NCBI RefSeq assembly: GCF_900101685.1
Contig: NZ_FMZZ01000023.1
Location: forward strand, 1 to 59,572
Source of the DNA: Actinokineospora iranica
GTDB taxonomy: Bacteria; Actinomycetota; Actinomycetes; Mycobacteriales; Pseudonocardiaceae
Reading direction: 5' to 3'
DNA length: 59,572 nucleotides
This document shows, in pieces, positions 8,192 to 17,666 of the stretch (position 1 is the first letter of the stretch; the number at the start of each line of letters is the position of its first letter). A program made the position numbers and the translations under genes. Below the pieces are notes generated by a model. It made no database searches, was not told the origin of the DNA, and saw only the letters and a program-made list of their open reading frames with translations.

Positions 8192-9409
8192 TCACGGAGT
8201 CAGGGCCAGCATCTCGTCCAGTGAACCGCGCAGCCGCGGACTCTGCTGGTCGGGCAGGGTGCTGGTGGCGCCGTAGCTCGCGGGCGCGACCGCGGGCGGG
8301 ACACCGCCGCCGGACGGGGCGTTCTGCGAGCCGCGCACGTTGCCGCTGCTCGGGGCCAGCGCGCAGCGCGCGTTGGTGTTGAACGGCGCTGGCGAGGTGT
8401 CCAGGCCGTTGCGGTAGCGGGTGCCCTCGTAGCCCGCGGTGCACGGCAGCGGGTCGAAGAACGTCGAGGACAGGCCGAAGTGCGCGCCGTCGGGCCGGAT
8501 CACGTCACCGGCCACCGCCACCGCCTGCGGGGTGACCACCAGCATCTGCTCCAGCCCGTTCTGCCGGGTGGCCAGGACGTTCGAGGTCGTCAGCAGGTTG
8601 GCCAGCACCGCGCCCAGCGACGGGCCGCTCTCCTGCAACAGGGCGCTGACCTGCGCGGCAGCGCCGGGCGCGTTGCCCAGCAGGGACCGGATGTCGGCGT
8701 CGGAGCGGCCAAGCTGCTCGGCGATGAGCTTGCTGTTGACCGCGAGGTTCTTGATGGCCGCGGAACTCTCGGCCTGCGTGGTCAGCACCGTGCCGGAGTC
8801 CTTGATGAGCGACGTGGTCTGCGGCAGGTTCTCGGTGGCGAGCTTGGTGAAGCTGCTCGCCGAGTCCAGCAGCGCCTGCAGGCTGGGGCCGGTGCCCTGG
8901 GTGGCGAGGTAGAGCTCGTCCACCAGCGAGCGCAGTTCCTCGCGCGGCACCGACTCCACCAGCTTGTCCAGGTTGAGCAGCACGGTCTCGCTCGCCAGCG
9001 GGATCTTGGTGGACTCGCGGCCGATCACCGAGCCGTCGGTGAGGTAGGGCTGGCCGTCGCGGCGGGGGCGCAGGTCGACGTACTGCTCGCCGACCGCGGA
9101 CCGGTTGGCGACGACGGCCTCGGTGTCCGCGGGGACCTGCGGGGCGTCGTCGCGGATGCGCAACTCGACCTCGACGCCGTCGGGAATCAGGTGCAGATCG
9201 GCGACCCGCCCGATGGCGACGCCGCGGTAGGTGACCTCGGCGTTGGAGAAGATGCCGCCGGAGTCGGCCAAGCGGACCTTCACCCGGTAGCCGGTCGCGC
9301 CGAAGAGGGCGTCGAGGCCCGCGTAGCGCGCGCCGACATAGCTGATGCCGAGCAGGGCGACGAGCACGAAGATCGTCAACTGCACCTGGACCCGTCGGGT
9401 GATGATCAC
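8192..9409 (-). CDS. mceF: MceF-type substrate-binding/channel protein
   Basis: A 405-residue protein. It has an N-terminal membrane anchor (LTIFVLVALLGISYVGARYAGL), an MCE beta-barrel domain (about 35-120: GYRVKVRLADSGGIFSNAEVTYRGVAIGRV) and a long helical region that would form the periplasm-spanning tube with the other Mce subunits. Its C-terminus is Pro/Ser-rich. The start is GTG at 9409, overlapping the mceE stop as GTGA, which indicates translational coupling. Mce complexes are envelope lipid importers. The substrate of this copy (sterol, fatty acid or other lipid) cannot be deduced. Confidence 0.9.
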   Translation of the reverse strand: MIITRRVQVQLTIFVLVALLGISYVGARYAGLDALFGATGYRVKVRLADSGGIFSNAEVTYRGVAIGRVADLHLIPDGVEVELRIRDDAPQVPADTEAVVANRSAVGEQYVDLRPRRDGQPYLTDGSVIGRESTKIPLASETVLLNLDKLVESVPREELRSLVDELYLATQGTGPSLQALLDSASSFTKLATENLPQTTSLIKDSGTVLTTQAESSAAIKNLAVNSKLIAEQLGRSDADIRSLLGNAPGAAAQVSALLQESGPSLGAVLANLLTTSNVLATRQNGLEQMLVVTPQAVAVAGDVIRPDGAHFGLSSTFFDPLPCTAGYEGTRYRNGLDTSPAPFNTNARCALAPSSGNVRGSQNAPSGGGVPPAVAPASYGATSTLPDQQSPRLRGSLDEMLALTP

Positions 9410-10506
9410 GAGCCTGCACCTCCGTCGGTCTCAGGCCGGCCGAGGTCGGCCGAGGGCAGCGGCAGCGGCGCGGACGCGGGGGCGGGCCTGCCCTGCCCGT
9501 GCGTCCGCGAGTTGAGCGAGAGGTAGGTGTTGATGTAGTCACCCTTGATCGCGTTCATCGCGCCGTCGGTGAACGGGAACGTGAACAGCAGCTCCATCGC
9601 CTGCGGCAGCTGCTGGCCCGCCTCGTTGAGCTTGCGCAGCGTGGGCTCCAGGGCGCGCAGGTCGGCGATGATGTTGTCCTTGCTCTTCTTGATCACGTCG
9701 GTGGCGACCCCGGAGAGCGAGTTCAGCGCGTTGAGCATGTTCACGAACTGGGTGCGCTGCTCGGAGAGCACCTTGATGCCGGGGGTCAGGTTGTCCAGCA
9801 AGCCGTTGATCTTGTCGCTCTGCCCGGCCAGCGAGGTCGAGAGCCGGTCGAGGCCGTCGAGCGCGCGGACGATCTCGCCGCGGTGGCTGTCGAGGCCGCC
9901 CGCGAAGGTGTTGAGGTTGGTCAGCAGCGCGTGGATGTCGCTCTCGTTGCCGTTGAGAGCGGCGTTCAGCTCGCGGTTGATCTGCTGAAGCTGACCGACG
10001 CCGCCGCCGTTGAGCAGCATGGACAGCGCGCCGAACACCTCTTCGATCTCGGTGTTGCGGTTGGTCCGCTCCACCGGGATGTTCGCGCCGTCGGCCAGGA
10101 CGCCCTCGCGGGCTTCCTCGGCCGGGTCGTCGAGTTCGACGAACTTCTCGCCCAGGACGCTGGACTGGCGCAGCCGGGCCAGCGCGGTCCCCGACAGCCG
10201 CACGGACCCGTTGACCGCGAGGGTCACCCGGGCGATGCGGCCGTCCGGGGCCAGCTCGATGGCCTCGACCTTGCCGACGGTGACGTCATCGACCTTGACC
10301 CCGGACTGCGGGACGAGGTCGAGCACGTCCTTGAAGTCGGCGGTGACCCGGTACGGGTGGTCACCGAGGTCGGCGCCGCCGGGCAGGTCCACGCCATAGA
10401 GGCCGGAGCCGCAGCCCGCGAGCAGCGTGGCGCCGAGCGCGAGAACCGCCGCCCGGGTCACCGCTTTCCCGGTCTGCCGCGTCCTCCGGAGTGTCAACGC
10501 GCGCAT
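9406..10506 (-). CDS. mceE: MceE-type lipoprotein subunit of the Mce transporter
   Basis: A 366-residue protein with a signal peptide ending in the lipobox LLAGCGSG (Cys at about 31), the hallmark of the E subunit (LprK type) of mce operons. The MCE domain spans about 50-130 (YRVTADFKDVLDLVPQSGVKVDDVTVGKV), followed by a long helical domain. Its start codon overlaps the mceD stop by one base (TGATG). Being the only lipidated subunit supports the A-to-F order assigned here. Confidence 0.92.
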   Translation of the reverse strand: MRALTLRRTRQTGKAVTRAAVLALGATLLAGCGSGLYGVDLPGGADLGDHPYRVTADFKDVLDLVPQSGVKVDDVTVGKVEAIELAPDGRIARVTLAVNGSVRLSGTALARLRQSSVLGEKFVELDDPAEEAREGVLADGANIPVERTNRNTEIEEVFGALSMLLNGGGVGQLQQINRELNAALNGNESDIHALLTNLNTFAGGLDSHRGEIVRALDGLDRLSTSLAGQSDKINGLLDNLTPGIKVLSEQRTQFVNMLNALNSLSGVATDVIKKSKDNIIADLRALEPTLRKLNEAGQQLPQAMELLFTFPFTDGAMNAIKGDYINTYLSLNSRTHGQGRPAPASAPLPLPSADLGRPETDGGAGS

Positions 10507-11519
10507 CAGTTGCCTCCCTGCGCGTCGGCCGTCCGCGGCAGCGGCAGCATCGAGTACTCGTTGAGGTTGGCCCGGCCGTCGATGGTGTGGGTCGCCGGGT
10601 CGTAGGCGTTGACCACGTTGGTCAGCGCGAGCGGCGCGGTGTCGAGCGCCTCGGCCAGCGAAGCACGCTGGTCGGAGAGCAGCTTGGTGGTTCCTGCCAG
10701 CTTGTCGACGTTGGACTTGATCCGGGCCCGGTTGTCCTTGATGAACCCCTCGACCGCGCCCAGCGCCACGGACAGGTCCTTGAGCGCCGCGTCGAAGGTG
10801 GCGCGCTCGTCGGCGAGGAACTGGGTCACCGACGAGAGCTGGTCATCGATCTGGCGGACCTTGTCGTCGTTGGCCGCGAGCAGCGCGGCGAACTTCGAGA
10901 GGCTGTCGATGGTGGTGAACAGGTCGTCCTGGGAGCCGTTGAGGGTGCGGGCGAGGTCGCCGAGGTCGCGGACCGTCTGGCCCATGTCCGCGCCGTTGCC
11001 GCGCAGGTACTCCTCGGTGGTGCGGATCAGGTCGCTGAACGCGCCGTCGGTGTTGGCGCCCTCCGGGCCGAGCGCGGTGGTGAGCCGGTCGAGGCTGGAG
11101 AACAGCTCGTCGAGCTCGACCGGGACGACCGTGCGCTCCAGCGGGATCACCGTGCCGTCGGCGATGCGCTTGCCGGAGGTGAGGACCGGGGCGAGCTGCA
11201 CGTAGCGGTCGCTGACCAGGCTCGGGGTGACGACCAGGGCGTTGGCGTTCTCCGGGACCGGGGCGTCGGCGTCGATGGTCATGACGACCTTGACGTTGGG
11301 GCCCTGCGGCTCCACCGAGTCGACGGTGCCCACGGCGACGCCGAGCACCCGCACGTCGGACCCGGCGTAGAGACCGACCGCCGCGGCGAAGTACGCCGTG
11401 AGCGAGCGGGTCTTGCCCTGGTTGACCAGCGCCCACGTGCCCGCGGCGACCACCATGACCGCGACCGCGCCGAGCGCGATCAGGCGCAGCAGGCGGGCCT
11501 TGCGCTTAGTCGTGGCCAT
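10506..11519 (-). CDS. mceD: MceD-type subunit of the Mce transporter
   Basis: A 337-residue protein beginning MATTKRKARLL, with an N-terminal membrane anchor (LIALGAVAVMVVAAGTWAL), an MCE domain (about 45-120: TAYFAAAVGLYAGSDVRVLGVAVG) and a helical tube region. The ATG at 11519 overlaps the mceC stop by one base; longer upstream starts would run into mceC. It belongs to the tightly packed mceA-F block. Confidence 0.9.
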   Translation of the reverse strand: MATTKRKARLLRLIALGAVAVMVVAAGTWALVNQGKTRSLTAYFAAAVGLYAGSDVRVLGVAVGTVDSVEPQGPNVKVVMTIDADAPVPENANALVVTPSLVSDRYVQLAPVLTSGKRIADGTVIPLERTVVPVELDELFSSLDRLTTALGPEGANTDGAFSDLIRTTEEYLRGNGADMGQTVRDLGDLARTLNGSQDDLFTTIDSLSKFAALLAANDDKVRQIDDQLSSVTQFLADERATFDAALKDLSVALGAVEGFIKDNRARIKSNVDKLAGTTKLLSDQRASLAEALDTAPLALTNVVNAYDPATHTIDGRANLNEYSMLPLPRTADAQGGN

Positions 11520-12508
11520 CAGCGACCTCCCTTCGGCGGAACACACCCGGCGGAACCGTCCGCGGACGGAATGAGCCCGCAGATGTAGCTGTCGATCCAT
11601 CGTCCGTTGCCGACAGCGTTGCCGATGAGCCGGTAGAACGGGCCCGCGAGGCGCAGGCTGCGGTCGAGGTTGTCCTGGTTCTTCTGCAGGACGTCGGTGA
11701 CCCGGTCGAGCTGTTCGAGCGCGGGCCCGATCTGCGCCTGGTTGTCCGCGACCAGCGCGGAGAGCTGGCGGGACAGGTCGCGGGTGCCGCTGAGCAGCGC
11801 GCCGATCGCGTCGCGGCGCCGGTCGAACTCGGCCAGCAGGGTGGTGCCGTCGTCGAGCAGCGCCTGGAACTGGTCGGTGCGGCCTGCGAGGGTCTTGCTC
11901 ACCCCCGCGGTGCTTTCCAGCAGCTGCTTGAGCTCCTGGTCACGGGAGGAGATCGTGTGCGACAGCTTCGACATGCCGTCCAGTGCGGTGCGCACGCTCT
12001 CCGGCGTGGTGGCCCCGAAGGTCTGCGAGAGCACCTTGAAGCTCTCCGCGAGCTGCGCGGTGTCGATCTCGCCGGTCGTCTTGGCCAGGTCGCCGAAGGC
12101 GTCGTTGACGTCGTAGGCGGTGACCGTGCGGTCCTGCGGGATCGGGGTGTCGGGGTCGAGTTCCTTGGTGCCCAGCGGGTCGAGCGCCAGGTTCTTCTGC
12201 CCGAGCAGAGTCTTGATCTTGATCGCGGCGACGGTCTGGTCGCCCAACCAGACGCCCCTGGCGCGGAAGGTCACCTTCACGTAGGTGCTCTCCAGCTCGA
12301 CGTCGGTCACCTTGCCGACCTTGACCCCGGCGACCCGGACCTCGTCGTCGGGCTTGAGGCCCGCCGCCTCGCGGAAGTGCGCGGTGTAGACAGAGCCGCC
12401 GACCAGCGGAAGGCTCTCCCAGGTGAAGATCAGGACGCCGAGCACGGCCATGACGGCCAAGCCGACGAGGCCGAGCTTGACGGTGTTGCGTTCGCGGAAC
12501 GGTTTCAC
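11519..12508 (-). CDS. mceC: MceC-type subunit of the Mce transporter
   Basis: About 329 residues. A membrane anchor (LGLVGLAVMAVLGVLIFTWE) precedes the MCE domain (YTAHFREAAGLKPDDEVRVAGVKVGKV) and a helical region ending in a Cys-containing tail (DSYICGL... AGCVPPK). The GTG at 12508 is preferred over one at 12517 because it overlaps the mceB stop as GTGA and has GAGG about 9 nt upstream, as at the neighbouring junctions. The paired Cys tail is shared with mceB and probably forms a disulfide (inference). Confidence 0.88.
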   Translation of the reverse strand: MKPFRERNTVKLGLVGLAVMAVLGVLIFTWESLPLVGGSVYTAHFREAAGLKPDDEVRVAGVKVGKVTDVELESTYVKVTFRARGVWLGDQTVAAIKIKTLLGQKNLALDPLGTKELDPDTPIPQDRTVTAYDVNDAFGDLAKTTGEIDTAQLAESFKVLSQTFGATTPESVRTALDGMSKLSHTISSRDQELKQLLESTAGVSKTLAGRTDQFQALLDDGTTLLAEFDRRRDAIGALLSGTRDLSRQLSALVADNQAQIGPALEQLDRVTDVLQKNQDNLDRSLRLAGPFYRLIGNAVGNGRWIDSYICGLIPSADGSAGCVPPKGGR

Positions 12509-13533
12509 GATCGGCACCTCGCGTCGGTGACCGGCAGGCCGATGTCGCCGGGCGACTGCCCTGGGGCAGGCGGGGCGTCAGTGGAGGCCGAGCACAGGTA
12601 GAAGTTGAGCCACGAGCCATACGACGCGGTCCGCCCGATGGCCTCGTACTTGATCGGCAGGTTCGCGATGAACTTGTCGAACGCCGGGGAGTTGTCCGCC
12701 AGCGTCTTCGACAGCGCGCCGAGGGCGTCGATGTCGCGACGCAGCGGCTCCCGGCCCTGTTCGAGCAGGCCCGAGGTGGCCGTGGTCAGCGCGGCGATGC
12801 CGTCGATCGCCTCGCCGATGGGCTTGGCGTCCCTGGCCAGGCCGCTGACCAGCTCCTGGGTCGTGAGGACCAGGGCGGAGAACTGGTCGCCCCGGGAGTT
12901 CATCTGGCCGAGCACGGTGTTGAGGTTGCCGACGACCCGGCCGAACACGTCGTCCTTCTGCGCCAGCGTGGTGGTCAGCGAGCCGATGTGCTTGAGCAGG
13001 CTCTCCACGGTGCCGCCCTCGCCCTGCAGGACCTGCACGACCTCCATGGACAGCTTGTTCACGTCCTCGGGCGAGAGCGCCTGGAACAGCGGCTTGAAGC
13101 CGTTGAACATCGCGGTCAGGTCCAGCGCGGGGCGGGTGCGCTCCATCGGGATGAGCGTGCCCTCCTTCAGCGACCCGGACCCGGTGCCCTGGTCGAGGGC
13201 GATGTAGCGCTGGCCGATCAGGTTGCGGAACTTGATCGTGGCGGTGACCGTCGGGGACAGCGCCCAGCGGCGGTCCACCTCGAACTCGACCTCGCTGAAC
13301 CGCCGGTCGACGATCTTGATGTCGGTGACCTGGCCGACGCGCACGCCTGCCATGCGGATGTCGTCGCTGGGGTTCAGCGAGGTGACGTCACTGAACCGGG
13401 CGCGGTAGGTCAGGGCGTCGCCGGTGCCCTTGTTCGCGATGGTGATGCCGAGCAGGCTGGTGGCCAGCACGGTGATCACCGTGAAGATCAGGCCCTTGAC
13501 GATCGGGCCGCCGAGGCCCTTCAACTGCTTCAC
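12505..13533 (-). CDS. mceB: MceB-type subunit of the Mce transporter
   Basis: About 342 residues from a GTG at 13533 that overlaps the mceA stop (GTGA). It has a membrane anchor (GLIFTVITVLATSLLGITIAN), an MCE domain (YRARFSDVTSLNPSDDIRMAGVRVGQV, including LIGQRYIALDQG) and a long helical domain, with Cys residues near the C-terminus (YLCSAS, DARCRS). Upstream in-frame codons would extend it into mceA and are not supported by a ribosome-binding site. Confidence 0.9.
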   Translation of the reverse strand: MKQLKGLGGPIVKGLIFTVITVLATSLLGITIANKGTGDALTYRARFSDVTSLNPSDDIRMAGVRVGQVTDIKIVDRRFSEVEFEVDRRWALSPTVTATIKFRNLIGQRYIALDQGTGSGSLKEGTLIPMERTRPALDLTAMFNGFKPLFQALSPEDVNKLSMEVVQVLQGEGGTVESLLKHIGSLTTTLAQKDDVFGRVVGNLNTVLGQMNSRGDQFSALVLTTQELVSGLARDAKPIGEAIDGIAALTTATSGLLEQGREPLRRDIDALGALSKTLADNSPAFDKFIANLPIKYEAIGRTASYGSWLNFYLCSASTDAPPAPGQSPGDIGLPVTDARCRS

Positions 13534-14762
13534 GACAGCGTCACCTCGGTTCCGCGCAGGAGCGGGCCGACGAGCAGGCTGCTCCACTGCGGCATCTCAC
13601 TCGGACTGACCCCTTCGACCGGCGCCAGCAGTTCGGCGATGAACTGGTTTTCCTCCGGGGAGTTCGCCACGCCCAAGCCGTCGGAGCCGAGGTCGGGCTG
13701 GTACGACGCAGGCGCGACGCCGCCACCGCCACCGGGGCAGCGGGGGCCGCCGCCCGCGTTGAAGACCGGCCGGTCGCGGCCGGGCACGTAGGCGCCGCGC
13801 GACTCCTTCACGGTGAGCTTCACGTGCAGGCCCGGCTCGTTGGTGCCCACGCCCGCCATCTTGTCGATCAGCGGCTTGAGCCGGATCACCGCGTCGGTCA
13901 GGCAGGGGAACTCCGGCGAGTAGCGCGCCAGCTTCTCCAGGGTCGGGCGGCTGGCGTCGGCCAGGCTGATCAGCGTGTTGTGGTTGGCGCGGAGGAACTT
14001 GTCCACGTCGTTGGTGGTGCTGGTCAGCGACTTGAACAGCTCCGCCACCTGGTTCTTCTGCTCGGCGAAAGTCTTGGCGGTGACGGTGAGCCCGTCGAGC
14101 GCCTCCACGATGTCCGGCCCGGCCGCCTCGTAGACCTCGACGGTGTCGGCCATCCGGCTGATGTCGGTCTGGATCTGCGGCATCTGCGGGTTGAGCTGGT
14201 CCAGATACTGGTTCATCGTCGCCAGGGTCTCCCCCAGCGGCTTGCCCCGGCCCTCCAGCGCCTGCGCGATCGCGCCGAGCGAGCTGGACAGCTTCTGCGG
14301 CTGGACCGCCTGCAGCACCGGAAGCAGGTCGTTGAGCGCCTTCTCGACCTCGATGGCGCGCATCGTGGTGTCCTGCTGGATGACGTCGCCTGCGGCGAGC
14401 GGCCGGGAGGGACGCTCGGGCACGATCAGGCTGACGTAGCGCTGGCCGAACAGCGTCTTGGGCAGCAGGCGCGCGGAGACGTTGCTCGGCAGCAGGGGCA
14501 GCTTGTCCGGGTCGATCGCGAGGTCCACCGCGACGCCGTCGCCGGTGGTGCGGACCTGCTTCACGGTCCCGACCATCACGCCGCGGATCTTGACGTCGGC
14601 GTTCGCCTTGAGCTGGTTGCCGACCCGGTCCGTGTGCAGGGTGACCGGCGTGGTGGTGACGAATGCCTTCTGGTAGATCGCGATCGAGAGCCAGCCCAGC
14701 GCGCCCAGGATCACGATGAAGACCAGGCCCAGCGCCCGGTTCCGCAGCCGCGTCGCATTCAT
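13530..14762 (-). CDS. mceA: MceA-type subunit of the Mce transporter
   Basis: A 410-residue protein. It has an N-terminal membrane helix (LGLVFIVILGALGWLSIAIY), an MCE domain (VTLHTDRVGNQLKANADVKIRGVMVGTV) with the LFGQRYVSLIVPE strand, then the long helical region and a Gly/Pro-rich tail. It is the first Mce subunit after the two permeases, and its ATG overlaps the yrbEB stop (ATGA). It should form a hetero-hexamer with MceB-F above the YrbE permeases. Confidence 0.92.
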   Translation of the reverse strand: MNATRLRNRALGLVFIVILGALGWLSIAIYQKAFVTTTPVTLHTDRVGNQLKANADVKIRGVMVGTVKQVRTTGDGVAVDLAIDPDKLPLLPSNVSARLLPKTLFGQRYVSLIVPERPSRPLAAGDVIQQDTTMRAIEVEKALNDLLPVLQAVQPQKLSSSLGAIAQALEGRGKPLGETLATMNQYLDQLNPQMPQIQTDISRMADTVEVYEAAGPDIVEALDGLTVTAKTFAEQKNQVAELFKSLTSTTNDVDKFLRANHNTLISLADASRPTLEKLARYSPEFPCLTDAVIRLKPLIDKMAGVGTNEPGLHVKLTVKESRGAYVPGRDRPVFNAGGGPRCPGGGGGVAPASYQPDLGSDGLGVANSPEENQFIAELLAPVEGVSPSEMPQWSSLLVGPLLRGTEVTLS

Positions 14763-15598
14763 CCGGCCACCCGCACCGTCGTCGTCGCGCCCCAGATCGC
14801 CAGGCTGAGGAAGAAGTCCATGACGCTGACGATCACGATCGACGTCCGCACCGAGCGGCCCACCGCGATGCCGACGCCCGCCGGGCCGCCGCTGGCGCGG
14901 TAGCCGTAGAAGCAGTGCGTGAGGATGATCGCGACACTGAAGATCATGACCTTCACGAACGACCAGAGCACGTCCTCCGGTGGGAGGAACAGGGTGAAGT
15001 AGTGGTCATAGGTGCCCGCCGACTGCCCGTACACCTCCACCGTGATCGTGCGCGCCGCGAGGTAGGCGGTCAGCAGGCCGATCACGTACAGCGGGACGAT
15101 CGCGATGAAGCCCGCGATGATCCGGGTGGTGACCAGGTACGGCAGCGACCGCACGGCCATCACCTCGAGCGCGTCGATCTCCTCGGAGATCCGCATCGCG
15201 CCCAGCTGCGCGGTGAAGCCGGAGCCGACCGTCGATGACAGCGCCAGGGCCGCGGCCAGCGGGGCGATCTCGCGGGTGTTGAGGTACGCCGAGAGGAAGC
15301 CCGCGAACGCCGCGGTGCCGATCTGGTTCAGCGCGGAGAAGCCCTGCAGGCCGACCACGGTGCCGGTGAAGACCGACAGGCCGACCATCACGCCGATGGT
15401 GCCGCCGATGACCGCGAGCGCGCCGCTGCCGAAGCTGACCTCGGCGAGCAGCCGGACGATCTCGCGGAAGTAGCGGGTGATCGCGAACGGCGCCCACGCC
15501 AGCGCCCGGAAGTAGAACCGGAGCTGGTCGCCGAGGCGCTCCAGCGCGTTGAACGGGCGCTGCAGGCTCGGGCGGTAGCGGCCGCTGAGGATCGCCAC
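14759..15598 (-). CDS. yrbEB: YrbEB/MlaE-family ABC permease of the Mce transporter
   Basis: A 279-residue integral membrane protein of the MlaE family with about five to six membrane segments. Visible features are FGSGALAVIGGTIGVMVGL, the ALALSSTVGSGFTAQLGAMR segment, the EEIDALEVMAV coupling helix and the GYRASGGPAGVGIAVG loop typical of this family. The GTG start at 15598 follows the yrbEA stop after a single base. With YrbEA it would form the transmembrane dimer driven by the adjacent ATPase. Confidence 0.92.
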   Translation of the reverse strand: MAILSGRYRPSLQRPFNALERLGDQLRFYFRALAWAPFAITRYFREIVRLLAEVSFGSGALAVIGGTIGVMVGLSVFTGTVVGLQGFSALNQIGTAAFAGFLSAYLNTREIAPLAAALALSSTVGSGFTAQLGAMRISEEIDALEVMAVRSLPYLVTTRIIAGFIAIVPLYVIGLLTAYLAARTITVEVYGQSAGTYDHYFTLFLPPEDVLWSFVKVMIFSVAIILTHCFYGYRASGGPAGVGIAVGRSVRTSIVIVSVMDFFLSLAIWGATTTVRVAG

Positions 15599-15599
15599 G

Positions 15600-16406
15600 T
15601 CATGCCCCCTTCGCCGGAATGAGTTGCAGGTAGATCACGCTGACCACCAGGTTCACGAAGAACAGCAGCAGGAATGTGATGACCACGGACTGGTTGACGA
15701 CGTCGCCGACGCCTTTCGGGCCACCCTTCGGATTGAGGCCCCGGTAGGCGGCCACGAGTCCGGCGAGGAAACCGAAGATCAGCGCCTTGATCTCGCTCAC
15801 CCACAGGTCGGGGAGCTGGGCAAGGGCCGAGAAACTGGCGAGGAACGCGCCAGGGGTGCCGTCCTGGACGACCACGTTGAAGAAGTAGCCGCCGCAGACG
15901 CCGACGACGCTGACCATGCCGTTGAGCAGGATCGCCACCGCCATCGCGGCCAGCACCCGGGGCACGACCAGGCGCTGGATGGGCGAGACGCCCAGCACCA
16001 TCATCGCGTCGATCTCCTCGCGGATGGTCCGCGAGCCAAGGTCGGCGCAGATGGCCGAGCCGCCCGCGCCCGCCACCACCAGGGTCGTGACGATCGGGCT
16101 GGCCTGCTGGACGACCGCGAGCACGCTGGCCGCGCCGTTGAACGAGTCGGCGCCGATCTGCGCGGTGAGCGAGCCGAGCTGCAGGGTGATCACCGCGCCG
16201 AACGGGATGGACACGAGTGCGGCGGGCATGATCGAGACGCTGGCGATGAACCAGAACTGCTGGAGGAACTCCCGGATCTGGAACGGGCGCTTGAACATGG
16301 CCACGACGACGTCGAGGCCCATCGCGAACAGGTTGCCGAACTCGCGCAGCGCGCCGGTGACCGCGTTGCTCGCCGCCTCGATCGGCGAACGGGTGGTGGT
16401 GCTCAC
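15600..16406 (-). CDS. yrbEA: YrbEA/MlaE-family ABC permease of the Mce transporter
   Basis: About 268 residues from a GTG at 16406 that overlaps the ATPase stop (GTGA). It is an MlaE-family membrane protein with the signature VVAGAGGSAICADLGSRTIR, the EEIDAMMVLGV coupling helix, YRGLNPKGGPKGVGDVV, and a hydrophobic C-terminal segment. Together with YrbEB it provides the lipid-translocating membrane portion. An ATG-like start at 16430 would extend further into the ATPase gene and is less likely. Confidence 0.92.
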   Translation of the reverse strand: MSTTTRSPIEAASNAVTGALREFGNLFAMGLDVVVAMFKRPFQIREFLQQFWFIASVSIMPAALVSIPFGAVITLQLGSLTAQIGADSFNGAASVLAVVQQASPIVTTLVVAGAGGSAICADLGSRTIREEIDAMMVLGVSPIQRLVVPRVLAAMAVAILLNGMVSVVGVCGGYFFNVVVQDGTPGAFLASFSALAQLPDLWVSEIKALIFGFLAGLVAAYRGLNPKGGPKGVGDVVNQSVVITFLLLFFVNLVVSVIYLQLIPAKGA

Positions 16407-17584
16407 TGATCGCCCCCGTCGCGCCGCCACGGACGCAGCCTCGGCCGCGTCGCCGGGGCCTGCTGCACCTGTTGCGGCGGGATCGGGCGGGTCGCCTGGT
16501 GCGCCTGCTGCGGCGAGACCGGGCGGGACGGGGGGCGCTCGGGCAGCGCGGTCGGCATGGCCATGCCCGCGGTGCGGCGGCGCCAGTCCTGGTAGCGGTC
16601 GAAGTCCTCGCGGCTGAGGCTGGCGAGGATGCCGTGCTGGGCAGGCTCGGGCAGCGTGTGCAGGATCTGCATGACCCGCTGGCGCCTGCGCCGGGCCGCG
16701 TCGCGCGGCGGCAGGCCGGGAGTCGGCTCAAGCTGCGGGACGACGCCGCGCATGTCCTCGCTGGAGCCGTCGTGGTGGCCAGCCTCCAAGTGCGCCTGCT
16801 CCTGGGCCATCTGCGCGGAGTCCTTCTCCTCGGACATGCCGATCGGGCCGATGCGGCGGCCGTTGAGGAACTGCTCGACGACCGGCTCCTCACTGGTCAG
16901 CAGCACCTCGCGCGGACCGAACATGACCAGTTCCTTGCGGAAGAGCATGCCGAGATTATCCGGCACGGTCCGCGCGACGTTGATGTTGTGGGTCACGATC
17001 AGGATCGTCGCGTCGATCTGCGCGTTCAGGTCGATCAGCAGCTGCGACAGGTACGCGGTGCGGACCGGGTCGAGACCGGAGTCCGGCTCGTCGCACAGGA
17101 TGATCTGCGGGTCGAGCACCAGCGCGCGGGCCAGCCCGGCGCGCTTGCGCATACCGCCGGAGATCTCACCGGGCAGCTTCTGCTCCGCGCCGAGCATACC
17201 GACCATGTCCATCTTGGACATGACGATGTTGTGGATTTCCTTCTCGCTCTTGCGGGTGTGCTCCCGCAGCGGGAAGGCCACGTTGTCGTAGATGCTCATC
17301 GAGCCGAACAGGGCGCCGTCCTGGAACAGCACCCCGAACAGCTTGCGGATCTCGTACATGTCCTTCTCGGGACACGAGCACAGGTCGACGCCGTTGATGA
17401 CGACCCGGCCCTTCTCCGGCTTGAGCAGCCCGATCAGGCACTTGAGGAACACCGACTTGCCGGTGCCCGACGGACCGAGCAGCACGCTGACCTCACCAGA
17501 GGGCAGAGTGAGCGTCACGTCCCGCCAGATGGCCTGCCTGCCGAACGACTTGCTCAGGCCCTCGACGACGACCTCGACACCCAT
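16403..17584 (-). CDS. mceG: Mce transporter ATPase (MceG/Mkl/MlaF family)
   Basis: A 393-residue ABC ATPase with Walker A (GPSGTGKS), the signature ISGGMRKRAGLARAL, Walker B (ILCDEPDSGLDP) and the H-loop (VTHN). The GGMRKR form of the signature and the DEPDSGLDP motif are typical of Mkl/MlaF proteins. After about residue 265 there is a roughly 130-residue extension ending in a Pro/Gln/Arg-rich tail; long C-terminal tails are known on actinobacterial MceG. The ATG at 17584 is preferred to the GTG at 17587 because GGAGG lies 4-5 nt upstream. In mycobacteria mceG is unlinked from the mce operons; here it leads the operon. Confidence 0.92.
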   Translation of the reverse strand: MGVEVVVEGLSKSFGRQAIWRDVTLTLPSGEVSVLLGPSGTGKSVFLKCLIGLLKPEKGRVVINGVDLCSCPEKDMYEIRKLFGVLFQDGALFGSMSIYDNVAFPLREHTRKSEKEIHNIVMSKMDMVGMLGAEQKLPGEISGGMRKRAGLARALVLDPQIILCDEPDSGLDPVRTAYLSQLLIDLNAQIDATILIVTHNINVARTVPDNLGMLFRKELVMFGPREVLLTSEEPVVEQFLNGRRIGPIGMSEEKDSAQMAQEQAHLEAGHHDGSSEDMRGVVPQLEPTPGLPPRDAARRRRQRVMQILHTLPEPAQHGILASLSREDFDRYQDWRRRTAGMAMPTALPERPPSRPVSPQQAHQATRPIPPQQVQQAPATRPRLRPWRRDGGDQ

Positions 17585-17666
17585 CACACCTCCCGGGAGA
17601 ACTACTGTGGACTATCGGCGGCTTCGGCGGCTGGGCGGGCCCGGCTCGCGAAGCACGAGACTGCGG

